Source of the DNA: a virus
Reading direction: 5' to 3' (one strand)
Length of the DNA: 28,698 bases
Virus record (IMG/VR): IMGVR_UViG_3300021197_000490
Location: 1-28,698 of that record
A program made the translations under genes and the position numbers. Of this stretch, positions 12,425 through 22,567 are shown one piece after another. The notes beneath the pieces are model-generated. The model was given only the letters and a program-made list of their open reading frames with translations, was not told the DNA's origin and ran no database searches. How positions within the stretch are numbered: the first letter of the stretch is position 1; each line of letters opens with the position of its first letter.

Positions 12425-15168
12425 TGCCAAGTATTACTCAAACTATTCCTAACTTCTTTGGTGGTATCTCTAAGGTGCCTGACAGCCAGATGGGTCAGGG
12501 TCAAGTTAAAGATGCATTGAACTGCATACCAGATCTCAACAAGGGCTTATACAAGCGTCCTGGAGCTATGCGTGTAGGTACGTCAGCACTGTCTGGTGCA
12601 ACGTCCACAGGTGTGTGGTTCCATTACTACAGAGATGAAACCGAAGGTAGTTATATCGGCCAGGTCCAGTCCAACGGTTCAGTGAATATGTGGGATGCCG
12701 ATACCGGTAATGCCATCACTGTTAACTACGAAAGTGGTCAGCAATCGAACCTACAGAGCTACCTATCTAATGGCACTATTGGAACTGAAACCTTACAGTT
12801 CACGACCATCAATGACAGTACCTTTGTTGTCAATCGGAATGTGACTGCTGCTATGCAGCCAACATCCGTATCAAAGACTGACGAAAAACCTCACACTTAC
12901 TCAGCTTTTATTGAGCTGAAGCGTACACAGAATGGTCGGCAGTACGGGCTGAATATCCACAACCCCTCGTCGAACTCGACTACTACTATTTCAACCGCAA
13001 CGCAGGTGTCTGCGAACCCTACTGGTGAGGGCTATAGCACCTTCGGTGGCAACAATGGACACTGCCCGTTCGTGGGCACAAAGGTGTTCACCATCAACAG
13101 CGGTAGTAAAACCAACCTTGTGTTTCGACTGACTGTCACAGGCCAACAGGGTCCTGTCCCTGGTCACAATGACGAGTCACCTGAAGCTGGTGATTACACC
13201 TGTACGTATAGCCACAGGCTTGACCTGCTACACGGTGGAGAGGGTTGGACAGTTGGCAGTGCAGGCACTGTGACGCTGGAAGGTAAGGACTATCCGATCA
13301 ACATCGACAAGACTGAAACCGTCCAGGTACGTGCGTCGATCAAAGCTGTACGTCCTGACCCGACACCATTTGACCAACAGACCAACGTCACCCCTGACAG
13401 CATCCTTGGTGGTATCACCGCTGAGCTGGGTGGTACTGGCATCAGTTTTGAGGTCATCGGTAACGGGATCTACTTCTACAGCAACTCAACAAACTTCACT
13501 GTCGAAGCACAAAACACTGACCTAATGAGCGTTATCACCGACCAGGTGAACGACGTGACTGGTCTACCGTTCCAGTGCAAGCACGGGTACATCGTCAAGG
13601 TATCTAATAGCAGCTCTACTGATGACGACTACTACTTGCGCTTTGAAGGCAATGGTGGTGGATCTGGTCCTGGTAGTTGGGTTGAATGTGCTGAGCCTGG
13701 GATTGCAGACACCATCAACCCTTTGACAGTACCTCCCGTAATCCAACGTCAAGGCAATGGTCAATTCATTGTCAAGCGTTTTGGGTATGCACAGCGTACT
13801 GTTGGCGATACCAATACAAATCCTGAGCCTAGTTATATTGGCAAGACGATTAATAAGGTTCTGTTCTTTCGTAACCGACTTGCTTTCTTAAGTGATGAAA
13901 ACGTCATTCTGTCCCAACCAGGTGACTTGGGCAACTTCTTTGTCAATACTGCTCTCACAGTTTCAGGCACTGACCCCATCGACATTAGTTGTTCTTCTAA
14001 GTATCCTGCTATCTTGTTTGATGCTATTGAAGTAAACACTGGTCTAATTGTATTTGCAGCGAACCAACAGTTCTTGCTAGCTACAGACTCAGATATTTTG
14101 AACCCCAATACTGCACGTCTTAGCAGCATCAGTACTTACAACTACAACACTGCTGTACCACCGTTCTCTCTTGGAACTGTGGCTGGTTTCTTAGATAATG
14201 CAGGCTCTCATTCTCGATTCTTTGTCATGTCAAACGTGGCACGTGAGGGTGAGCCCAACGTTAATGAGCTGAGTAAAGTTGTATCAACTGCATTGAGTAA
14301 GAATATTGACCTACTTGCTGACTCACGTGAAAACACCACTATCTTCTTTGGTAAGAAGAACAGCGCTGAGGTGTTTGGATACAAGTACTTCAACGTGGCT
14401 GATAAACAGATCCAGTCGTCCTGGTTCCGTTGGAAGCTCGCACGACCTGTTGTCTATCACTGCTGTGTGAATGACACGTATATCTTTGTCGATGATCAGA
14501 ACTTCTTACAGAAGATTAACCTGATCAGAGATGACGACGCTACGTTCACTGAGAATAGCGAGGAGTACATTGTCCATCTGGACAACTATGTTGCTGCTAC
14601 TGGTGGTAGTTACAACAGCACTACAAAGCAGACCAGCTTTAACTTGAGTTGGATTAGTAGTATCACAGATAAGTCTGTGAACCTGGTGGCTGTCAAGCCT
14701 GGTGTTGACGGTCTCATCGTCCTTGATGTTGATGTTCCTTCTAGCGGTACAACTGTGACCGTGCCTGGTAACGAGACCTCATTGACCTTTGGGTATGCGT
14801 ACACCATGCAGATTGACTTTCCTAGGTTCTATGTGCAGAAGGTTTCTGGTGAACGCACTGTTAACGAAGAGCGTGGGAGCCTAGTAATTCATCGCATTAA
14901 ACCTTCGTTTGGCCGTCTTGGTCAGTATGAAACAACTGTAAAAAGAACGGGTAAGGTTGACTATGTAGATGACTTCACTTCTAGCACATATAACCAGTAC
15001 TTAATTGCTGATGTGCAAGTGGAAGATGAGTTTACTGGAACCGTACCTGTGTATGAAAAGAATGATAACTTTAGCTTATCAATTAAATCTAATTCACCTC
15101 TCCCCGCAACACTTATCTCTTTGACTTGGGAGGGTGACTATTCACCCAAATACTACAAGAATGTCTAA
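12424..15168 (+). CDS. Tail tubular protein B (nozzle), T7 gp12-like
   Basis: A 914-residue nozzle protein, longer than T7 gp12 (794). Six copies form the tail tube tip to which fibres attach. The N-terminus SITQTIPNFFGGISKVPDSQ and DLNKGLYKRPGAMRVG are family signatures, and IGKTINKVLFFRNRLAFLS and the EVFGYKYFN block lie in the conserved propeller core. The extra length is mainly a Ser/Thr/Gly-rich insertion around residues 150-380, where surface loops lie. The gene overlaps gp11 by one base and the gp13-like gene by eight. Cyanophage versions often differ most in this inserted region, possibly from host-surface selection. Confidence 0.93.
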   Translation: MPSITQTIPNFFGGISKVPDSQMGQGQVKDALNCIPDLNKGLYKRPGAMRVGTSALSGATSTGVWFHYYRDETEGSYIGQVQSNGSVNMWDADTGNAITVNYESGQQSNLQSYLSNGTIGTETLQFTTINDSTFVVNRNVTAAMQPTSVSKTDEKPHTYSAFIELKRTQNGRQYGLNIHNPSSNSTTTISTATQVSANPTGEGYSTFGGNNGHCPFVGTKVFTINSGSKTNLVFRLTVTGQQGPVPGHNDESPEAGDYTCTYSHRLDLLHGGEGWTVGSAGTVTLEGKDYPINIDKTETVQVRASIKAVRPDPTPFDQQTNVTPDSILGGITAELGGTGISFEVIGNGIYFYSNSTNFTVEAQNTDLMSVITDQVNDVTGLPFQCKHGYIVKVSNSSSTDDDYYLRFEGNGGGSGPGSWVECAEPGIADTINPLTVPPVIQRQGNGQFIVKRFGYAQRTVGDTNTNPEPSYIGKTINKVLFFRNRLAFLSDENVILSQPGDLGNFFVNTALTVSGTDPIDISCSSKYPAILFDAIEVNTGLIVFAANQQFLLATDSDILNPNTARLSSISTYNYNTAVPPFSLGTVAGFLDNAGSHSRFFVMSNVAREGEPNVNELSKVVSTALSKNIDLLADSRENTTIFFGKKNSAEVFGYKYFNVADKQIQSSWFRWKLARPVVYHCCVNDTYIFVDDQNFLQKINLIRDDDATFTENSEEYIVHLDNYVAATGGSYNSTTKQTSFNLSWISSITDKSVNLVAVKPGVDGLIVLDVDVPSSGTTVTVPGNETSLTFGYAYTMQIDFPRFYVQKVSGERTVNEERGSLVIHRIKPSFGRLGQYETTVKRTGKVDYVDDFTSSTYNQYLIADVQVEDEFTGTVPVYEKNDNFSLSIKSNSPLPATLISLTWEGDYSPKYYKNV

Positions 15169-15655
15169 GTACATTTATCCACTAACTAAAGAGGTCGCTA
15201 TACATGTGGCCTCTAATTTGCGCCCTGAGGACCATAGGGAGGTAACTGAGGGTCATGGTCACAACCCTCTACTTGCTCTCCTTGGAGGCGCTTCTAGTGG
15301 TTACTCAGCAGCCTTCATGATGCCTAACGGTAAGTGGGGTGCTGCTGGAGGAGTAGGTCCCGAGAACGGGATCTGGATGCTATGCACTCCTGAAATACAC
15401 AACTATCCGAAGACCTTTGCACGTGAATGTAAACGTCTTATTGAAAGTAGACCAGAGAAGATGCTGTGGAACATTTGCGATAAACGCAATGAAGTTCATT
15501 TAAAGCTTCTTCGATTTCTTGGATTCAAGTTTCTTCGTGAAGTAACTCATGGTCCTAACAACTTAACCTTTATAGAATTTTGCCGTGTGCGATCCAGTAA
15601 TCGGAGGAATAGCAGCAGGTGTGGGCGGAGCGGCGTCAGCCTTCGGGGGTCTTAA
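15161..15655 (+). CDS. Internal virion protein A, T7 gp13-like, GNAT-like fold
   Basis: A 164-residue protein in the gp13 slot, starting at ATG 15161 within the end of gp12. The body looks like a GNAT acetyltransferase fold: residues around GGASSGYSAAFMMPNGKWGAA, a strand GIWMLCTPEI, a helix ARECKRLIES, and WNICDKRNEVHLKLLRFLGF, the usual last helix of phage GNAT proteins. Such phage proteins are annotated as internal core proteins or acetyltransferases; enzyme activity is not assured. The last 24 residues are coded in a 71-base overlap with the next gene and have an odd, Arg/Ser-rich composition, suggesting a by-product of the overlap. Confidence 0.75.
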   Translation: MSKYIYPLTKEVAIHVASNLRPEDHREVTEGHGHNPLLALLGGASSGYSAAFMMPNGKWGAAGGVGPENGIWMLCTPEIHNYPKTFARECKRLIESRPEKMLWNICDKRNEVHLKLLRFLGFKFLREVTHGPNNLTFIEFCRVRSSNRRNSSRCGRSGVSLRGS

Positions 15656-16412
15656 ATCCGCTGCTGATCAGAAAACTGCTGAAGTAAACAACTACAAAAG
15701 ACAGCTACAGATACGTTCAATTAAGTGGGACGGGCAACGCGCCATGTATGGCACAAGGCTTGCCGAGTACGACACCACTGTTCAAGAGAATGTCTTGTCA
15801 GCTAGTCGGGCTTATGCGGATGAGCAAAGCCGTTTGAATGATCTATTCAAGCAAGCTGATACAAAAGGCTTAGATGCCTTTACTCGCCTTATGGAGAATA
15901 TGAGGGGCTACGGATCAGGTAGGACTGCACAACGACGTGAGGCACGTGACCTAGCTAAATACGGAAGAAGTCAAGCATTAGCTACATCGAATCTTTTACG
16001 TGCTCATGAGAATTATCAGAGCAGAGTTGAGGGTATTCGAGAGAAGCTTCGTACTACTAATAGAGGTGCTTACGCAAAGGTTCAATTCAAACCACAACCT
16101 GGAGTACCACCTGTCAAGCCGAATGTAGATATGACTGCGGCCAACCTGTCATTTATTGGAGGAATAGCTAGTGCAGTTGGTAGTGGAATTTCTACTTATA
16201 GCAGCCTGAAAGCACCAGCAGTTGGCTCAATGCCAAACCTTCAACCCTTAGGCGACTCATATAACTTTGATTTTGGAGGCAATCCTTTTGGGGCTTCTCC
16301 AATGACAAACATGGGAGGCGCGTTTAATAGCGGGTTTACTCCTTCTTCATTTGCCTTTGGGAACGTTCCAGGTTCATTTGCTTCGACAACTAGCTACACT
16401 AACTACTTTTAA
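15585..16412 (+). CDS. Internal virion protein B, T7 gp14-like
   Basis: A 275-residue protein matching the gp14 family by place and by its N-terminus MCDPVIGGIAAGVGGAASAF, a Gly/Ala membrane-like segment found at the start of gp14 proteins. GTG at 15585 is the start because it gives the family's MCDP. The middle (residues 35-160) is a long charged helix region. A second Gly/Ala segment (FIGGIASAVGSGISTYSS) comes near 190, followed by a Gly/Phe/Ser-rich tail ending TSYTNYF. In T7, gp14 is ejected first and forms the outer-membrane part of the DNA channel. The overlap with the gp13-like gene is 71 bases. Confidence 0.9.
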   Translation: MCDPVIGGIAAGVGGAASAFGGLKSAADQKTAEVNNYKRQLQIRSIKWDGQRAMYGTRLAEYDTTVQENVLSASRAYADEQSRLNDLFKQADTKGLDAFTRLMENMRGYGSGRTAQRREARDLAKYGRSQALATSNLLRAHENYQSRVEGIREKLRTTNRGAYAKVQFKPQPGVPPVKPNVDMTAANLSFIGGIASAVGSGISTYSSLKAPAVGSMPNLQPLGDSYNFDFGGNPFGASPMTNMGGAFNSGFTPSSFAFGNVPGSFASTTSYTNYF

Positions 16413-16414
16413 TT

Positions 16415-18898
16415 ATGACCACTTCCTTTCAAACATTCAACCAAGGTGGTCAGTTCCAAGCGGCACAAGTAGACCTTGGTTCTAATAATCTAGAGCAATT
16501 AAATCAACAACGTGTACAAGAGCTTGATCGTCAAAGTGATGCAATCCTTCAACGTGACCGACAGGCAGCTCAGGAAGTTGCTGAAGGCGCTAAGGGCTTA
16601 GCTCAATTCTCTGACTCACTGTCTTCCATACTTGTCGAACGACAGAAGAAAGAGAATGAAAAGCAGATGCTCGAAGGTATGCGGGACTACTGGTACAACG
16701 GTGCTGGCGAAGAGGAACAAGCTCAGTTCAAGGCTGACGAAGCAGCTTTAGGTGAAGCACGTTCTTTAGCTGATCAAGCTGCTGGTGAGTATGAACAGGG
16801 TGGTGGCGATGTTTTCGTCGCTGAAGGTCTGCGTCAGCTCTCTGGCTGGAAGGCTTACGGCTATGCCACAGCAATGTTGCAACAAGCTGGTGTTAGCTAC
16901 GGCACTCACTACACACAAAGAGGCCAAGAACTTGGTCTAAACGAAACGTCTGACCCACGTCAACGTGCTGCTATTGAACAGCAGATCCGCGAAGAATATA
17001 TGCAGCCGTATGGGGAGTTAAATCCGATGCTGCTTCATGAGCATATGTTCCCGTCAATGCGGAGGTTTGAGCAAGGTGAACAACTTGCATACGCAAATCG
17101 TCAAGCAAAGCTCTTTCAAAAGCAGCGGGAGACAGAGCGTAACCAATCCCTATATGCAACCTTTGTTAATGCCGACCCTGGTCAGACCGCTCAAAATGTA
17201 TTGCAATGGGTAGACCAGTACAAAGGTCAGTTTGGTGGAAGCAGGGGGCTAGCTTTTGCGGCGGCCACTGAAACTATCCGTACTGGACTTAGCAATGGCT
17301 CAATCGACCCAACTTCTTTTAGAAATGCATTAGATCAAGAAGTTACCTTGGATGACGGCACTGTCATCCAGCTAAGGGATCACCGTTCTAATGACCTTGC
17401 TTTACTTGAGCAAGCGGCGATTGCTGCTGAGACACAGAAAACTAATCGACTAATTGAGTACAATGACAATGCAGATAAACTGCGTATCCTTGATGCACGT
17501 GAAGCGTTCCTTCAAAGTGACCGGTCTCAGAAATCATTTGATGAAATCATTGGCGTTTTAAGGCTTGATGATTCCAAGCATTATGGCTTGTTATCAGGTG
17601 TCATGACCAATGAACAGTATGACGATCGGATTACCGCTGCTGAGATTGATTCACGTCTTGATAAAGGTCAGATCGTTTCTCAAAAACTGGTCAATCAGCT
17701 CAACGACGCCAGCAAGCGTGCCTCATATCAAGAAAAAGTACTTCAGGACGATAAACTACATCCTCCTAAGCCTCAGATTGAAGAAGCCAATCTTGATATT
17801 GAAGCTGCTGTTAAAGATGCAACCGGTGTTTTTGAGTATGACAGTCTTGACAATAGATATGCAAAAGAAAATGCTCTTGCTTTCTATCGTGCACGATATA
17901 CACAATATCGAAACGAGGAGAGTCCAAGAAGTCCACGCGAAGCTCATGAACTGGCAATAAGAGAAACACTTGCAGCAATACCTGAACAGTTTAAGTTAAA
18001 AGAAGGTGGTTTCTTTACACGTCCTGGGTTCGAGTTTCAGCAGGACAATAAGAAGATGTATGAGACCATAAGAAGTAATATCGAAGCTGGGACTGTCAGC
18101 CTTGATACAAAGCTAGAAGGTGTAGGTGAACAAGTAAAACAACTAAATGACTCAATACAAGCTAAAACAGGTATTCCAACTTTTTGGCGTACTCTTGCCG
18201 ATCAGCATGGGGTTGATGTTTATAACCTCATTAACACCAACCTTAGGGGATACGGTTACGAGGAGTTCAACCCTCCCAAAACTATTGCAGAACTCGATGC
18301 TATGTCAGCCGAGAGTCGGCGTCTGCTTCAATTTCATAAAACCTCTTCTCGTGAGCTAAGAGCTGCTACAGGCAGTACTGAAGCGAATTGGTTTTTGGAT
18401 TCAATTGCTTCTGTAGAGTCCCGTTCTTACGGTGGCTACGAAGCATTTAATCGCGGTGGTACTAACGGCGGCAACACTTCCATTGGTAGTGGTAACAGTA
18501 CTTCTGACTTAGATAAACCGATTACACAACATACAATCGGTGAGATCAAACAACTTCAACTGTTGGCTAAGAATGATCCTAATGTCCTTCATGCTGTTGG
18601 ACGTTATCAATTCATTCAGCCTACTTTCTTAGAAACAGCTAACTTGCTTGGTTTCGATGATAGCCAACCGTTTGATGAAAAAACACAGGACTTGTTTGCC
18701 TTGACTAGAGCAGCAGTTCGTGTGCAGGAAATGAATGGTGGTTCTGTAGCTGGTCTCTCTGCGGAGTGGATTGGACTTAAAAACTTACCACCAGAACAAC
18801 TTCAAAGAATGGTGGCGTTTGGTAGGAGCCTGCCACATTTCAGACAAGTACACACGTTGCTACCAGGAGTTGCTAAGGCAACACTGAAACCGAACTAA
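16415..18898 (+). CDS. Internal virion protein C, gp15-like, with muramidase-like domain
   Basis: An 827-residue protein in the gp15 slot (T7 gp15: 747). Residues 1-640 are Gln/Glu-rich helices of the internal core. From about 657 on it carries a peptidoglycan-cleaving-type domain: SIASVESRSYGGYEAFNRGG with candidate catalytic Glu668, ITQHTIGEIKQLQ, then AVGRYQFIQPTFLETANLLGF and FDEKTQDLF, ending near 815. These blocks resemble phage muramidase/transglycosylase domains with the AxGRYQ segment. In T7 the transglycosylase sits at the N-terminus of gp16, so here the activity seems to have moved to gp15. The ATG at 16415 is two bases after the gp14 stop. Confidence 0.85.
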   Translation: MTTSFQTFNQGGQFQAAQVDLGSNNLEQLNQQRVQELDRQSDAILQRDRQAAQEVAEGAKGLAQFSDSLSSILVERQKKENEKQMLEGMRDYWYNGAGEEEQAQFKADEAALGEARSLADQAAGEYEQGGGDVFVAEGLRQLSGWKAYGYATAMLQQAGVSYGTHYTQRGQELGLNETSDPRQRAAIEQQIREEYMQPYGELNPMLLHEHMFPSMRRFEQGEQLAYANRQAKLFQKQRETERNQSLYATFVNADPGQTAQNVLQWVDQYKGQFGGSRGLAFAAATETIRTGLSNGSIDPTSFRNALDQEVTLDDGTVIQLRDHRSNDLALLEQAAIAAETQKTNRLIEYNDNADKLRILDAREAFLQSDRSQKSFDEIIGVLRLDDSKHYGLLSGVMTNEQYDDRITAAEIDSRLDKGQIVSQKLVNQLNDASKRASYQEKVLQDDKLHPPKPQIEEANLDIEAAVKDATGVFEYDSLDNRYAKENALAFYRARYTQYRNEESPRSPREAHELAIRETLAAIPEQFKLKEGGFFTRPGFEFQQDNKKMYETIRSNIEAGTVSLDTKLEGVGEQVKQLNDSIQAKTGIPTFWRTLADQHGVDVYNLINTNLRGYGYEEFNPPKTIAELDAMSAESRRLLQFHKTSSRELRAATGSTEANWFLDSIASVESRSYGGYEAFNRGGTNGGNTSIGSGNSTSDLDKPITQHTIGEIKQLQLLAKNDPNVLHAVGRYQFIQPTFLETANLLGFDDSQPFDEKTQDLFALTRAAVRVQEMNGGSVAGLSAEWIGLKNLPPEQLQRMVAFGRSLPHFRQVHTLLPGVAKATLKPN

Positions 18899-18901
18899 AC
18901 T

Positions 18902-21900
18902 ATGGATGAAATTACTACACCACCTGAGGAGAGTCTAAAGGAGGCATTAGCACGACAAATAGGAGAAGACGAGATCCTTAATCAAGGAAATTCTCTACAA
19001 GCTCCTCCTGAGGAACAACCTCAACAAGATGAGGATGAATTTAGCGACATTGGTGATGTTGCTCGTGAGATTGGTAGTGCATTAGTTGGTGGCCTGCAAC
19101 AAACAGGCTCCGATCTTATAACTCTGCCTGAGCGTGCTATCGATATGGCTCGTGGTGAAGATGTTGGAGGTGAAGACTATCGCCCTGATACTGACATCTT
19201 TGGCGCATTTGAAAACCCTATTGAGACACGTACTTGGTGGGGTGGTGTCCTTAAGACACTTGTTAATTATGGATCTCTTGCTTTCGTACCTATCCCTGGT
19301 GCACGAATAGGAGCTGTTGGTAAAGCGACAGGTCTAGCTCAAATGGGTCGTGCTGCACTTGTAGGTGCAAAGGTTGACCTGATTGCTTCTGGTTCACAGC
19401 AAGACAACGCATCGGCAATCGTTCAATCAGCTCTTCAAGAGCACTACCCACAGATACAAATTCCTTTAGCTACTAAAGACACTGACCACCCTGCCATGAA
19501 GACGTTGAAGAACGTCGTTGAGGGTATGGGTATTGGTGCAGTTATTGATGGCCTAGGTATGGTCATTAAAGGCGCTAGAGGCGCTAAAGGTGCTGAAGAA
19601 GCTATTGAAGCTGCCCGTAAACGTAATCAAAGTTTAAATGAACAGACCACTGCTAAAGGTATTGATGAGGTAGCTGAATCGCCTGGAGAGTTTAGAGGTT
19701 CAGCTAACAAGCCTGTTGCTGATCCTCCTCAAGGAGCACATACATCTAATGCTCCTGCTGGTGACGTAAACAAACAACTGTCACGTACTCGTAATGAGTT
19801 AGGTGCAGAAGGTGGTTCTACTGACTCACTGACTCGACCTATCGAGTTGGACCGTATTGGTAAGGGCAACGTTGACTTGGCTCCTAAAGAGATCAAGCGA
19901 ATCATGGAAGAGTTTGCCACTACTGACTATGTGGTCAGAGAGGTGGCTGAGGCTAAAAAAATGGGAATACCACTCCATGATGTATGGGCCGACTCAACTG
20001 CCTCGATGAAGGAGATGTTCGAGGGTCGTCTAAATACTGAATTGACAACCCGTGAATGGGCTGATGATTTCTACAAGCAGGGAATCAAGCGCAAGGTTCA
20101 GCTTGAAGACGGCAGCTTTGAAGAGATCGAGATCATGGATCCAAACATGATTCCTGCTGCTGACCTACTCAAAGGTTCGTTGCTTAAAGAGATCCGAGAT
20201 CTAGGTGTCGCTGGCCGTGAGCTGCAAGACCTGTATGACCTGGGTGATACTGACGGTCCTGCCAAAGCATTGTTCGACAAGTTTGCTTCACTAGTTGCGA
20301 TTACTAAGCAGTCTCGATACTTCACTGGTTATGACCTTCAGTCTGTCAGAGGTGTAGATGGTCTACCTAAGAAAGCTGTTTATCAACAAGAGGTTAACGC
20401 GGATATTGGTAAATCTATCGATGCTTTTCGTACTGCCTTCACCATGGCTGGTGAAACCGGAGACAACGAGCTGTTCAAGGCATACATGGAAGTTGCTTCT
20501 ATGCTCGACGATGTCACGAACCTGAATGACCTGGACAACTTTTTCCGCAAGAAATTACGGGGAGGGATGTTGGACGGTAAGAAACAGACAGGTGAGCTAA
20601 TTAAAGAGCTTGAAGGTGTGATGATCCATAGCGTCCTGAGCGGTCCTAAGACCCCTATCAGGGCAATCATGGGTACTGCCTCTGCCACATTCTTACGTCC
20701 TATGGCTACTGCTCTTGGGGCAACTTTTAGTGGTGACGTGGTTACACGTAAATCATCACTAGCTGCTCTCAACGGAATGATGGGTATGCTTCCCGAAGCC
20801 TTCACGCTGTTCCGTAAGAAGCTTGATGGTTATTTCTCTGGTGATATTGCCACTGTTCAATCTCGATATGTAGAACGGACAAAGGCTGATCAAAAGTGGA
20901 AACTCTACGGAGACTGGGCAGAGAAGCGCGGTAGTGATGCTGACAAGGCTGTGTTCCGTGCTGCCAACATGGCTCGCGCTATGAACGACAGCAACTACTT
21001 GTCATACTCAACAAAGATTATGGCCGCCACTGATGATGTGTTTGGTCATATCCTTGCTCGTGGCAAGATGCGTGAACGCGCTATGCGTGAATCTCTTGAG
21101 CTTGCAAGTAAAGGTGAGTTTACTGAGATCACCCCCGCAATTCTTAGGAAGGCTGAAGAGAAGTTTGCTAAACAAATCCTTGATGAGGATGGCAATATCA
21201 TTGATGATGCTGTCAAGTATGCCAAGCGTGAATCAACTCTGACTAAAGACTTAGAGGGATTCTCTAAGGGTCTGGAGACGCTGTTCAACTCAAACCCCTG
21301 GGCTAAGCCTTTCTTCTTGTTTGCACGTACTGGTGTGAACGGTCTGGAACTGACTGCGAAGTACACACCAGGATTTAACTTCTTAGTTAAAGAGTTTAAT
21401 GATGTTGCATTTGCTAGTGTCAAAGATGTTGAAGCCGGAAACCTAACTAAGTACGGTATCAATACTTTTGAAGAACTACAAAACGCCAAGGCTCTACAAA
21501 ATGGACGCCTTGCTATTGGCTCTGCTGTTGTATCAATGGCATCCATGATGTGGATGTCGGGCAACATGTCTGGTGATGGACCTACTGACAGACAAATGCG
21601 TCAGTCTTGGGTTGATGCTGGCTGGAAGCCCCGTACCTTCACACTTGGTGGTGTGCAGATTGGTTATGAAGCGTTTGAACCCTTTAACCAAATCATGTCA
21701 ACCATCTCCAATGTGGGCGATCACAGCCTATTGATGGGTGATGAGTGGACTGAAGATCAGCTATTGAAGATTGCAATGGTTGTTGGACAAAGTGCTGCTA
21801 GCAAGAGCTACCTCACAGGTCTGCAACAGTTCGTCGATCTTTTCTCTGGTCAACCTGGTCAACACAATCGCATCATCGCAAGCTTGATGAATAACACTCT

Positions 21901-22567
21901 GCCTTTGTCTTCCTTAAGGAATGAGATCGGCAAGTTAATTACACCACACATGCGTGAGTTGGATTCTGGGATTCTTGATTCTATCCGCAACCGCAACTTA
22001 ATTACTGAGAATATTACTGATCAAGCACTGCCTATTAAGTACGACATGTTGAATGGCCGTCCTATTAAGGATTACGACTTTATGACACGTGCTTTCAATA
22101 TGTTCTCTCCTATCCAATTCAACCTGGATCAGGGACCTGGTCGAAAGCTGTTGTTCCGCAGTGGTTATGACTCACGTCTGTCCGTGTATTACGCACCAGA
22201 CAACACTGATCTTTCCAAGCTACCTGGTGTCCGATCCAAGTTTATGAAAGCTATTGGCGATCAGAACTTAGAAGCTGAACTAAATAAACTTGCTTCTGAT
22301 CCACGTATCCAAGCAAGTATCCGCAAGATGGAGAAAGATCGTGTTTCTGGTAATCGTGGTTACGAGCCGATGAAGGCTTATTACCACACGAAGGTTATTG
22401 GAGCACTGTTTAATAAAGCCAGAAAACGTGCATGGGGCACCATTCGCAATGAAGCTGACGTCCGTGCAGCAATCGCTGAATCCCGTAGTGAACGTATTGA
22501 AAATCGACAAAGCCAACGACAAACAACTTACGGACAACTCGAACCCGTTCTTAGAATGAACAAGTAA
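18902..22567 (+). CDS. Internal virion protein D, T7 gp16-like
   Basis: A 1221-residue protein in the gp16 slot (T7 gp16: 1318). gp16 is the largest ejected core protein and forms the periplasm-spanning channel that helps pull DNA into the cell. The N-terminal 50 residues are acidic, Gln/Pro-rich and probably disordered. Gly/Ala hydrophobic segments follow ([19 protein letters not shown] and [17 protein letters not shown]). A disordered linker lies at about 265-310, and then a long helical body. I see no lysozyme-like Glu motif at its N-terminus, unlike T7 gp16, in keeping with the muramidase-like domain on the preceding protein. The stop overlaps the tail-fibre ATG by one base. Confidence 0.88.
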   Translation: MDEITTPPEESLKEALARQIGEDEILNQGNSLQAPPEEQPQQDEDEFSDIGDVAREIGSALVGGLQQTGSDLITLPERAIDMARGEDVGGEDYRPDTDIFGAFENPIETRTWWGGVLKTLVNYGSLAFVPIPGARIGAVGKATGLAQMGRAALVGAKVDLIASGSQQDNASAIVQSALQEHYPQIQIPLATKDTDHPAMKTLKNVVEGMGIGAVIDGLGMVIKGARGAKGAEEAIEAARKRNQSLNEQTTAKGIDEVAESPGEFRGSANKPVADPPQGAHTSNAPAGDVNKQLSRTRNELGAEGGSTDSLTRPIELDRIGKGNVDLAPKEIKRIMEEFATTDYVVREVAEAKKMGIPLHDVWADSTASMKEMFEGRLNTELTTREWADDFYKQGIKRKVQLEDGSFEEIEIMDPNMIPAADLLKGSLLKEIRDLGVAGRELQDLYDLGDTDGPAKALFDKFASLVAITKQSRYFTGYDLQSVRGVDGLPKKAVYQQEVNADIGKSIDAFRTAFTMAGETGDNELFKAYMEVASMLDDVTNLNDLDNFFRKKLRGGMLDGKKQTGELIKELEGVMIHSVLSGPKTPIRAIMGTASATFLRPMATALGATFSGDVVTRKSSLAALNGMMGMLPEAFTLFRKKLDGYFSGDIATVQSRYVERTKADQKWKLYGDWAEKRGSDADKAVFRAANMARAMNDSNYLSYSTKIMAATDDVFGHILARGKMRERAMRESLELASKGEFTEITPAILRKAEEKFAKQILDEDGNIIDDAVKYAKRESTLTKDLEGFSKGLETLFNSNPWAKPFFLFARTGVNGLELTAKYTPGFNFLVKEFNDVAFASVKDVEAGNLTKYGINTFEELQNAKALQNGRLAIGSAVVSMASMMWMSGNMSGDGPTDRQMRQSWVDAGWKPRTFTLGGVQIGYEAFEPFNQIMSTISNVGDHSLLMGDEWTEDQLLKIAMVVGQSAASKSYLTGLQQFVDLFSGQPGQHNRIIASLMNNTLPLSSLRNEIGKLITPHMRELDSGILDSIRNRNLITENITDQALPIKYDMLNGRPIKDYDFMTRAFNMFSPIQFNLDQGPGRKLLFRSGYDSRLSVYYAPDNTDLSKLPGVRSKFMKAIGDQNLEAELNKLASDPRIQASIRKMEKDRVSGNRGYEPMKAYYHTKVIGALFNKARKRAWGTIRNEADVRAAIAESRSERIENRQSQRQTTYGQLEPVLRMNK

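Noticed and set aside
21046-21567. Long reverse-strand ORF within the gp16-like gene, and similar ones elsewhere
   Set aside because: No family pattern; they mirror coding constraint of the + strand genes and have no ribosome sites.
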